Assembly (NCBI GenBank): GCA_943331855.1
Contig: CALQNE010000059.1
Location: forward strand, 1 to 14,201
Length of the DNA stretch: 14,201 nt
Direction of reading: 5' to 3'
From: Bordetella parapertussis
GTDB taxonomy: Bacteria; Pseudomonadota; Gammaproteobacteria; Burkholderiales; Burkholderiaceae_B
Positions 6,498 to 13,063 of the stretch are shown here, one piece after another (the stretch's first letter is position 1; each line of letters begins with the position of its first letter). The notes beneath the pieces were generated by a model. That model searched no databases and was not told where the DNA came from. It saw nothing but the letters and a program-made list of their open reading frames with translations. A program made the position numbers and the translations under genes.

Positions 6498-8141
6498 CTA
6501 GCGTATTTCAATCGCTGTCTTCAAGGCCTGTGCGAGCGTTGCACAATACTCGCCCGCCTCAAGGGCATCTAAAGAACCCGCTTTGCGCAGCTTTTCTAGC
6601 ACTTTGGCATTGGCCTCACAAAGCAGCACTCGTACGCCTCGTTTGTGTAACACTGTGACCGCATCTTCAAGACACTGCAACCCTGTGGCATCAATAAATG
6701 GCACGCGATGAAGTCGTATCACTAGCACCTTCGGGTCAGTCGCTGTGTCGTGTAACACACGTTCAAAATTATCGACTGCACCGAAAAACATGGGCCCATT
6801 AATTTCATAGATCAACAGCTCTTTGGGTAAGGCAGTGATGCCCTGCTCGGCCAGTTCGACCTGCAGTGATCGGTCATCAACCTGACGCAGTTCAACTGCT
6901 GCCGCCATGCGTCGTAAAAAATGAAGTATCGCAAGAATCACCCCAACGTTGACGGCCACGACTAGATCTACAAATACTGTCAGAAAAAACGTCACGACTA
7001 AAATAGTGCGATCAGCAAACGGTGCACGCGTGAGCAGCCGTGTAAAGCGATGAAGCTCACTCATATTCCAAGCCACAACGAACAAAATTGCTGCCAAGGC
7101 TGCCAAGGGAATGCTCGACGCGAGCGGTGCTAAAACCAGCAGCACAGCGATCAGGGTGATGGCATGCACAACACCGGCAAGCGGGCTCGTCCCACCGTTA
7201 CGAATATTCGTCGCGGTGCGGGCGATCGCACCTGTCGCTGCAAATCCACCAAATAGCGGTGCCACCATATTGGCAATGCCCTGGCCCACCAGCTCTTGGT
7301 TCGAGTCATGTTTGGTACCCGCCATCCCATCCGCTACAACAGCTGACAGCAGCGATTCAATCGCACCCAGCATGGCGATCGTAAAAGCTGGCCCAATCAA
7401 CGACAATACTTGTGAGACGCTTAGATCGGGCAAGGCAAACGAAGGTAAACCTTGAGGTACCCCACCAAACGCTGTCCCAATTGTTGCCACCCCTTGAAAG
7501 TGAAACGTCGATTGCAACAACGTCGCAATAATCATTGCAATCAAGGGGCCTGGAATTTTTTTTAGCGCTGTCACTTTTGGAGAAAAGATGACGATGAACA
7601 AACTGAGTAGCGCGATCAGAAGCGTCGCCAAATGAAACTGTGGGATCAACAATATTTGCGCCCATAGTTTTTCGTGAAAATGCTCAGCGTTGACTTTAGG
7701 CAAGCCTAAAAAGTCAGACCACTGACCCACAAAAATAATGACACCAATTCCGGTTGTAAATCCAACGATGACGGGCGTCGGAATAAACTTGATTACTCCG
7801 CCCATTTTGGTCAAGCCCATCACTAGCAACATGACGCCCGCCATGAGGGTAGCGACTTGCAGACCTGCCATGCCATATTTTGCCGTGATCCCAGCTAAGA
7901 TCACAATGAACGCACCGGTGGGGCCCGCAATTTGCAAGCGGGATCCACCTAGCAAGGTCACTAACCCGCCACCAATAATAGCGGTGTAGATGCCTTGCTC
8001 GGGGCGCGCACCTGAGGCAATGGCAAACGCCATCGACAGTGGCAGCGCAACGATCCCAACCACGAGGCCCGCAATAATGTTGGGCAGCCACTGCTGGCGA
8101 ACGTATAAGCCTGCGCGATACCCTTCAATTAATGCGATCAT
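6498..8141 (-). CDS. SulP family inorganic anion transporter with C-terminal STAS domain
   Basis: A 547-aa inner-membrane secondary transporter of the SulP (SLC26) family, whose bacterial members carry sulfate, bicarbonate or dicarboxylates. The first ~410 residues are mostly hydrophobic helices. Marks include ALPLSMAFAIASGARPEQG near 32-50 with the GIYTAIIGG and IAGPTGAF segments that follow, and the QELVGQGIANMVAPLFGGF motif in the middle. From about residue 435 to the end is a cytoplasmic STAS domain (LLIYEINGPMFFGAVDNF, then FIDATGLQCL), which is where anti-sigma-antagonist-like domains carry their Asp-Ser/Thr loop. Length and layout are complete. No carbonic anhydrase or sulfate-assimilation gene is near, so the anion is undetermined. 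The ATG at 8141 has only a weak GGAA upstream. The gene is divergent from the amidase and is followed on the same strand by the dehydrogenase after 83 nt. Confidence 0.95.
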   Translation of the reverse strand: MIALIEGYRAGLYVRQQWLPNIIAGLVVGIVALPLSMAFAIASGARPEQGIYTAIIGGGLVTLLGGSRLQIAGPTGAFIVILAGITAKYGMAGLQVATLMAGVMLLVMGLTKMGGVIKFIPTPVIVGFTTGIGVIIFVGQWSDFLGLPKVNAEHFHEKLWAQILLIPQFHLATLLIALLSLFIVIFSPKVTALKKIPGPLIAMIIATLLQSTFHFQGVATIGTAFGGVPQGLPSFALPDLSVSQVLSLIGPAFTIAMLGAIESLLSAVVADGMAGTKHDSNQELVGQGIANMVAPLFGGFAATGAIARTATNIRNGGTSPLAGVVHAITLIAVLLVLAPLASSIPLAALAAILFVVAWNMSELHRFTRLLTRAPFADRTILVVTFFLTVFVDLVVAVNVGVILAILHFLRRMAAAVELRQVDDRSLQVELAEQGITALPKELLIYEINGPMFFGAVDNFERVLHDTATDPKVLVIRLHRVPFIDATGLQCLEDAVTVLHKRGVRVLLCEANAKVLEKLRKAGSLDALEAGEYCATLAQALKTAIEIR

Positions 8142-8315
8142 TTCGTGTTCCAGCGAGAGGCGGTCGTGAAGAGAGCATTCCGCTTAAGTATAGCTGCAAC
8201 GAAAAATGCCTCTTCTATTGTCTAATTAAGCTGAAAGCACTACCCTTTTAGCTTGAGCGAACTGATCGCCACATAAGATAACCACTTTCGATACCACTTG
8301 AGATCATCAGAACCC
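8142..8315. promoter_or_regulatory. Divergent intergenic region between SulP and amidase
   Basis: These 174 bp must hold the promoters for both genes. For SulP the best -10 candidate is TATACT on the minus strand at 8187-8192, without a good -35. For the amidase a weak pair, TTGAGC (8253-8258) and TAAGAT (8274-8279), is spaced 15 nt, shorter than ideal. An 11-bp inverted repeat surrounds the SulP -10 candidate (listed separately). The assignments are tentative. Confidence 0.4.
8168..8215. repeat. 11-bp inverted repeat (one bulge) upstream of SulP
   Basis: The arm GAAGAGAGCATT at 8168-8179 pairs with AATGCCTCTTC at 8205-8215: 11 base pairs, with A8174 unpaired. The 25-nt spacer contains the candidate SulP -10 box. 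This could be an operator pair for a regulator that bends or loops DNA, or the coincidence of a dense dyad. Confidence 0.5.
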
Positions 8316-9830
8316 ATGAGTCTTCCCGAACTTTCTGCAGTCGAACTGCGCCGCATGATTGGTGCGCGTCAGATCTCACCCGTTGAATTGATGGATGCCT
8401 GCATTGCACGCATTGAGGCCCTAAACCCTGCGATTAACGCAATCTGCGCCACCGATTTTGAGCGTGCACGCGTTGCAGCCAAACAAGCCGAAACAAGCGT
8501 CATGCGAGGCGAAACACTGGGCCCCCTGCACGGACTGCCCCTAGGCGTCAAAGATTTGCAGGCAACCGAAGGCTTGCTCACCACCTACGGCAATGTTGGC
8601 TTTCGCGGTAATGTACCGACTCAAGATGCCAGCTTAATCACCCGCCTGCGTGCGGCTGGCGCAATCGTCACTGCAAAAACCAACACGCCTGACATGGGCG
8701 CTGGCGCAAATACGCGCAACGCAGTTTGGGGCGCAACGGGCAATCCCTTTAATCCAAGCTTAAACGCTGGGGGCTCGTCGGGTGGCTCTGCTGCAGCACT
8801 TGCAACCGACCTCTTGCCGATCTGCACAGGCTCAGATACGGGCGGCTCCTTACGCATCCCCGCTGCCTTATGCGGCGTGGTTGGCATGCGCCCTTCGCCC
8901 GGCATGATTGGCAACAATGCGCGTGCACTTGGCTGGTCGGTGATTTCAGTACTGGGCCCAATGGGGCGCGACGTTGCCGATACGGCATTGTTATATTCAG
9001 CAAGCGTCGGACCTGATGCAATGGATCCACTTGTATTTCCCAACGATCCAACAAAATTTTGGCCACTCAAACAATTTGATTTATCAAAATTGCGGATTGG
9101 TTATACCGAAGACTTTGGCGTATGTATTGTCGATCAAGAAATTCGCAGAACGTTTCGCAAACGCATCGAGGCACTTTCTAAATTAGTGGCAAAGTGTGAA
9201 CCGATTGCATTCAAATTAGGCGACCCTGATCGCGCGTTTGATATTTTGCGTGCTGAAAATTTCGTATCGTCTTTCGCAGAAACCTATCGCACGAAACCCG
9301 AAACACTCGGCCCGAATATTCGTGCAAACATGGAGATCGCGTCCTCCATCACGCTGGCAGACCGCGCCTGGGCCCATCTCGAACAAACCAAAATCACGCG
9401 GCAGTTTGCTGCTGCCACTGAAAAATATGATTTGATTTTGTCTCCGGTCGTACCTGTCACTGCGTTTCCCTGGACTGAACTCTACGCAGCGCAGGTTGAT
9501 GGCCAAACGATGCGCAACTATTACCACTGGTTAGGCTTAACCTACGTGGTGACGCTTGCCACCAATCCAACTATCGCCTTGCCCTGCGGCACTGACGAAC
9601 ATGGTATGCCCTTTGGGCTGCAAATGTCTGGGCGCTTATTCGGTGATGATCAAGTCTTAGCGGCCGCGCACGCCATCGAACAGGCGTTCAAAGGTGACCA
9701 TACCTTATGTCGCCCTAAGCCTGACCTCAAAGCCTTGCAGATTGAACACCCAGAACTCAAATCGATTGTGACGCATCCGCCTATCTATGACTCGGGCACG
9801 GCACTGGACACCACAGGCGCAGCAGTTTAG
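8316..9830 (+). CDS. Amidase signature family hydrolase
   Basis: A 504-aa enzyme of the amidase signature family, which hydrolyses carbon-nitrogen amide bonds through a Ser-cisSer-Lys triad. The triad is complete: Lys79 in GLPLGVKD, the cis-Ser154 in the glycine-serine stretch AGGSSGGSAAALA, and nucleophile Ser178 in SDTGGSLRIPA. The 24-residue spacing between the two serines is the classic one. Length is normal for the family. The ATG at 8316 is preferred; an in-frame TTG at 8298 adds six residues, and neither has a convincing Shine-Dalgarno sequence. No signal peptide is seen, so it is probably cytoplasmic. It is transcribed away from SulP and ends 10 nt before the convergent BenE gene. It is not GatA, since no gatC or gatB is beside it and the second half differs. 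The substrate is unknown; it could release the acid that the neighbouring uptake operon handles, which is inference from proximity only. Confidence 0.93.
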   Translation: MSLPELSAVELRRMIGARQISPVELMDACIARIEALNPAINAICATDFERARVAAKQAETSVMRGETLGPLHGLPLGVKDLQATEGLLTTYGNVGFRGNVPTQDASLITRLRAAGAIVTAKTNTPDMGAGANTRNAVWGATGNPFNPSLNAGGSSGGSAAALATDLLPICTGSDTGGSLRIPAALCGVVGMRPSPGMIGNNARALGWSVISVLGPMGRDVADTALLYSASVGPDAMDPLVFPNDPTKFWPLKQFDLSKLRIGYTEDFGVCIVDQEIRRTFRKRIEALSKLVAKCEPIAFKLGDPDRAFDILRAENFVSSFAETYRTKPETLGPNIRANMEIASSITLADRAWAHLEQTKITRQFAAATEKYDLILSPVVPVTAFPWTELYAAQVDGQTMRNYYHWLGLTYVVTLATNPTIALPCGTDEHGMPFGLQMSGRLFGDDQVLAAAHAIEQAFKGDHTLCRPKPDLKALQIEHPELKSIVTHPPIYDSGTALDTTGAAV

Positions 9831-9840
9831 GTTGCTTGGT

Positions 9841-10998
9841 TCACGATGACTTGCGGTGATTCAACGCCGCGGTCATCATGCCCAGCACTAATCCCCAAAA
9901 AGCACTGTTGATTCCAAACAAAGAAAGCCCTGAAGCCGTCACTAAAAATGTGATGACTGCGGCATCACGCTCTTTGTCTTCTTTCAAGGCATTGGCTAAA
10001 CCATTACCAATCGTGCCCAATAACGCCAAGCCGGCAATCGTCACAATCAGTGCTTGCGGAAAAGCTGCAAACAAGCTCACCACCGTCGCGCCAAAGATCC
10101 CGATCACCACATAGAAACATCCCGCACAGACTGCAGCCAGGTAACGATTTTTTGGATTCGGATCTGCATCTTGGCTCATGCACATCGCTGCCGTAATGGC
10201 CGCGAGATTAAATGAAAAGCCGCCAAACGGTGCAAGAATCAAACCCGCAAGACCTGTAAAACCGATCAGCGGCGAAGCTGGGGTGGTGTAACCATTGGCG
10301 CGCAAGACGGCTAAGCCAGGCACATTTTGGGATGCCATTGAAACGATAAACAACGGGATCCCCACACCAATCATCGTCGTAGCCGAAAAGGTCGGCGTCA
10401 TCCAAAGTGGCTGAGCAAAGCTAATTTGTAGGTGCTGCGCCTGGAATAGGCCTAAGGCTGCCGACATACCAAGGCCGATCAATAAGGTCATTGGTACCGC
10501 ATACAAGGGCAACAAACGGCGCAACACCAAGAACCCCACAAGCATCGCGCCAACCAACCCAGCCTGCTGAGGCAACACAACAAACACATCCATCCCAAAA
10601 CGCAACAGCACCCCGGCCAACATTGCAGCAGCAAGCGTCTTGGGCACATAGCCCATCAGGCGCTCGAACAGACCCGAGAACCCAGCGATTGTGATGAGCA
10701 AAGAATTGAATAAAAAGATGCCAATGGCTTCTGACATTGACAAGCCCGCGAGACCCGTTATTAAGAGTGCGGCACCTGGCGTCGACCAGGCCGTCAAGAT
10801 TGGCTCGCGAAAATAAAGTGACAGACCAATACAGGTTAAGCCCATCCCGATACCGAGCGCCCATAACCATGAAGAGATTTCAGCGGGCGTCGCGCCGGCT
10901 GCATAGGCGGCCTGCAGCACGATCGCTGCAGAGCTGGTGTAGCCCACGAGTACTGAGATAAAACCTGCTGAAAGATGCGAGAGCCGCACGCGACTCAT
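9841..10998 (-). CDS. benE: BenE family (benzoate/H+ symporter-like) transporter
   Basis: A 385-aa inner-membrane transporter of the BenE family, whose founding member imports benzoate with protons. It has about twelve hydrophobic segments. Family marks are SAGFISVLVGYTSSAAIV near the N-terminus, LTAWSTPGAALL near residues 68-79, GIPLFIVSMASQNVPGLAVL and LAPFGGFSFNLAAITAA. Length matches the family. The ATG at 10998 lies 12 nt after the RibA-like stop, and its ribosome binding site AAGGCG (11007-11012) overlaps that stop codon, so the two are co-translated. No benzoate dioxygenase or catechol genes are nearby, and the operon partner is a GTP cyclohydrolase II, so transport of a pyrimidine, pteridine or flavin-like heterocycle is an alternative to benzoate. 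The family assignment is firm; the substrate is open. Confidence 0.93.
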   Translation of the reverse strand: MSRVRLSHLSAGFISVLVGYTSSAAIVLQAAYAAGATPAEISSWLWALGIGMGLTCIGLSLYFREPILTAWSTPGAALLITGLAGLSMSEAIGIFLFNSLLITIAGFSGLFERLMGYVPKTLAAAMLAGVLLRFGMDVFVVLPQQAGLVGAMLVGFLVLRRLLPLYAVPMTLLIGLGMSAALGLFQAQHLQISFAQPLWMTPTFSATTMIGVGIPLFIVSMASQNVPGLAVLRANGYTTPASPLIGFTGLAGLILAPFGGFSFNLAAITAAMCMSQDADPNPKNRYLAAVCAGCFYVVIGIFGATVVSLFAAFPQALIVTIAGLALLGTIGNGLANALKEDKERDAAVITFLVTASGLSLFGINSAFWGLVLGMMTAALNHRKSS

Positions 10999-11006
10999 CG
11001 CGAGTA

Positions 11007-11012
11007 CGCCTT
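11007..11012 (-). promoter_or_regulatory. benE ribosome binding site overlapping the RibA-like stop codon
   Basis: On the minus strand AAGGCG begins within the TAA stop (11011-11013) of the upstream gene and lies 8 nt before the benE ATG. This arrangement favours translational coupling of the cyclohydrolase and the transporter. Confidence 0.55.
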
Positions 11013-12102
11013 AAAGCATGTGACCACTTTTCGCAGCTTTGGTACGAAGGTAGCCATGGTTATGCTCATTTGACGGGAAAATATGTGGCACACGTTCGAC
11101 CACTTCGATCCCGTGTTGCGCCAAGGCTGAAACTTTAGCAGGGTTGTTTGTCATTAAGCGAACGCTTGTCACACCCAGTAAACGAAGCATTTGTGCAGCA
11201 GGCAGATAGTTACGCTCGTCTGAATCAAACCCGAGCTGCAAGTTGGCATCAACCGTATCAAAACCAGCGTCTTGCAACTGATAGGCGCGCAGCTTATTCA
11301 CCAAACCAATCCCGCGGCCTTCTTGTGCCAGATAAAGCAAAATGCCACTGCCTGACTCATCCATTGTACGAATCGCACCGCGCAGCTGGTTGCCACAATC
11401 GCAACGCAGTGAGCCCATCAAGTCTCCCGTAAAACATTCTGAATGCAGACGAATCAGCGCAGGCACTGCAGGATCGAGCTCGCCCACGACAATGGCTAAA
11501 TGTTCAATGCCACCATCGCGCGGCCTGAACGCAACAACACGCGCATGCTCGGCAGTTTCGAGTGGGACGCGGGCTTCGCTCACCACACTTAAAGAATCAG
11601 CGGCGATATCCATATAGGCCTCAATCGCAGAGACCTGAACATCCAGGGCATCAGTGGCTACCTCAGCTTGCGCCACAATCGCGGCAGGCAACAAACGCGA
11701 AAGTTTGGCCAACGTTACACACGCCTGCTCAAGATGCCCCGCCGGCTCGAGCGTGAGTGAGGTCAAATCAGGAGGGACTTCAAGTGCGGATAATGGGTTA
11801 GCCAAATAATCAATGACCGCTTTAGTTAAACCCCCAGCCGCTGAAACCAAACACGCTTGATGATCGCCTTTATCAAGGCCCAGCACATTGGCACGGGTAC
11901 CCGTCATGACCAACGCGATCGGTGCGCACGCTTCAGAGGCCAGCGTATTTAAGCTCGAGGCATTAACGGCCTCGGCCGCTAACATCAACACACTTGCCTC
12001 ACCGAGGTGCACCCGCACACTCGCTCCGCGCCGCAATTCGGAGATGACGCGATCAACTTCAATCAAAGGGTCTGTCTTGGACACGGGGAGTCTGGCGTTC
12101 AT
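11011..12102 (-). CDS. ribA: GTP cyclohydrolase II (RibA type) with degenerate DHBP-synthase-like N-terminal domain
   Basis: A 363-aa protein. The C-terminal ~190 residues are a well-conserved GTP cyclohydrolase II, which opens the imidazole ring of GTP to give a 2,5-diaminopyrimidine phosphate, formate and pyrophosphate. The zinc ligands are Cys223, Cys234 and Cys236 (HSECFTGDLMGSLRCDCG). The nucleotide site is QEGRGIGLVNKLRAY near 260-274, catalytic Asp295 and Arg297 lie in DSDERNY, and the closing VRLMTNNPAKV is present. Residues 12-180 resemble the RibB half of RibBA (VDRVISELRRGASV, then LAAEAVNASSLNTLA), but the acidic DDEDRENEGD-type metal and substrate loop is missing, so the dihydroxybutanone phosphate synthase activity is probably lost. 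The ATG at 12102 has no Shine-Dalgarno sequence. It is coupled to benE, divergent from a RibD-like reductase, and no FMN riboswitch is seen. It is probably a paralogue for a specialised pathway rather than housekeeping riboflavin synthesis; that last point is inference. Confidence 0.9.
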   Translation of the reverse strand: MNARLPVSKTDPLIEVDRVISELRRGASVRVHLGEASVLMLAAEAVNASSLNTLASEACAPIALVMTGTRANVLGLDKGDHQACLVSAAGGLTKAVIDYLANPLSALEVPPDLTSLTLEPAGHLEQACVTLAKLSRLLPAAIVAQAEVATDALDVQVSAIEAYMDIAADSLSVVSEARVPLETAEHARVVAFRPRDGGIEHLAIVVGELDPAVPALIRLHSECFTGDLMGSLRCDCGNQLRGAIRTMDESGSGILLYLAQEGRGIGLVNKLRAYQLQDAGFDTVDANLQLGFDSDERNYLPAAQMLRLLGVTSVRLMTNNPAKVSALAQHGIEVVERVPHIFPSNEHNHGYLRTKAAKSGHML

Positions 12103-12292
12103 TTTTTACAATTGTGACAAGTTCTTTAAAATTTCAGCCCGAGCTGACATTTAACTGAACGATTGAGTTGCTTGCTATTATGCCACCATCGTTTAGCTAT
12201 ATTGGGGAATACACTTAGTTTGTAACAACTTTTTTAGCTCAGCTCGAAACGCTAAATAAATCTTATTTTTTAACTCGCTTCAAGATCTTCTA
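12103..12292. promoter_or_regulatory. Divergent intergenic region between RibA-like and RibD-like genes
   Basis: These 190 AT-rich bp serve two divergent genes. Visible elements are a 40-bp imperfect dyad (12121-12160), a 9-bp odd palindrome TTGTGACAA (12112-12120), an 8-bp palindrome ACAATTGT (12108-12115), a tandem AGCTCAGCTC (12236-12245) and an AT-rich hairpin AAATAA-ATC-TTATTT (12254-12268). TATATT at 12198-12203 is a possible -10 for the plus strand, but no -35 lies at proper distance. The conserved blocks of the FMN (RFN) riboswitch are absent on both strands. Confidence 0.5.
12121..12160. repeat. 40-bp imperfect dyad upstream of the RibA-like gene
   Basis: Two 18-nt arms, 12121-12138 and 12143-12160, pair at 14 of 18 positions around the 4-nt spacer CCGA. 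The inner 5 bp (TCAGC/GCTGA) and the outer 4 bp (GTTC/GAAC) are perfect. The dyad ends 18 bp before the RibA-like ATG at 12102. It could be an operator for a dimeric regulator of both divergent genes, or a stem-loop in the RibA-like mRNA leader. Confidence 0.6.
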
Positions 12293-13063
12293 ATGAACTC
12301 AACCGAGCAAGCTACGTCGTGGGCCCGTCTACTTGAGACCTTTGCCCAACAGGCAACCCCGCTTCCACCGCAGTGGGCGGCTTTATTTAACCCATTAAGA
12401 GTGGGGTCAAGCGATTCAATGCTGGTCGTTGGCCAGCTCGGCCAAACCCTAGATGGCCGCATCGCAACCGTCACAGGCCACTCAAAATACATCAACGGCC
12501 CAGCGGGATTGGCGCATTTGCATCGTTTGCGTGCAGTGGTCGACGCTGTCGTCGTGGGGGTCGGTACCGCAATCGCAGACAACCCCCAACTGACTGTCAG
12601 GCTCGTCACAGGCAGACACCCCGCCCGCGTTGTGATTGACCCCCAGTCGCGACTCCAACGCGATGCCCTGGTTTGGGCAGACGACGGCACCCGCCGCATC
12701 GTGGTCGTAGCCGATCAGGTCAAGGCAAACACCCCTTCCGGCGTTGAAGTGCTTTCAATTCCAAGCAACAACGGCAAACTAGATCCCGTAAATATTCTCA
12801 AAGCACTCGCGGGTGTCGGTTTAAAACGGATCTTGATAGAAGGCGGTGCCGATACGGTTTCACGTTTTATGCATGCGGGCTGCCTCGATCGCCTGCATGT
12901 GATCGTGGCACCCATCATCATGGGCTCGGGCCGGCCAGGATTTGTCTTACCCGCTATTCAACAGATGGACCAAGCTGTCAGAATAAAAATGCAGGTGCAT
13001 CCGCTTGAAGACGAGGTCGTGTTCGATTGCGATCTGTCGCAACAACGGCTTAAGCTTGTTTGA
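12293..13063 (+). CDS. Stand-alone RibD C-terminal (pyrimidine reductase, DHFR-like) domain protein
   Basis: A 256-aa protein related to the reductase half of RibD, which uses NADPH to reduce the ribosyl side chain of the aminopyrimidine made after GTP cyclohydrolase II. Marks are VGQLGQTLDGRIATVTGHSK near 46-65, the GVGTAIADNPQLTVR nucleotide and substrate segment near 89-103, VVIDPQSRL, and ILIEGGADTVSRFM with VIVAPIIMGSG in the last third. The zinc deaminase half (HAE and PCxxC-type motifs) is absent; residues 1-42 are a short leader of no recognised type. Full-length RibD is about 360 aa, so this is a reductase-only member. The ATG at 12293 has only a weak ribosome binding site. It is divergent from the RibA-like gene, which supplies the kind of substrate this fold uses, and its last 14 bp overlap the convergent glycosyltransferase gene. 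It probably acts in a specialised pathway; the product is unknown. Confidence 0.9.
   Translation: MNSTEQATSWARLLETFAQQATPLPPQWAALFNPLRVGSSDSMLVVGQLGQTLDGRIATVTGHSKYINGPAGLAHLHRLRAVVDAVVVGVGTAIADNPQLTVRLVTGRHPARVVIDPQSRLQRDALVWADDGTRRIVVVADQVKANTPSGVEVLSIPSNNGKLDPVNILKALAGVGLKRILIEGGADTVSRFMHAGCLDRLHVIVAPIIMGSGRPGFVLPAIQQMDQAVRIKMQVHPLEDEVVFDCDLSQQRLKLV

Noticed and set aside
8298..8315. TTG at 8298 as the amidase start, adding six residues
   Set aside because: No ribosome binding site precedes it, and the ATG at 8316 gives a normal amidase N-terminus.
8621..9070. 149-aa minus-strand open frame inside the amidase
   Set aside because: It is antisense to the catalytic core of the amidase, whose motifs are intact, so it is a shadow.
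9831..9840. Bidirectional terminator between the convergent amidase and BenE genes
   Set aside because: Only 10 nt separate the stops and no GC-rich hairpin with a T-run is visible there or just inside the gene ends.
12103..12292. FMN (RFN) riboswitch expected before a riboflavin-type gene
   Set aside because: The conserved sequence blocks and multi-helix layout are not present on either strand of the 190-bp region.
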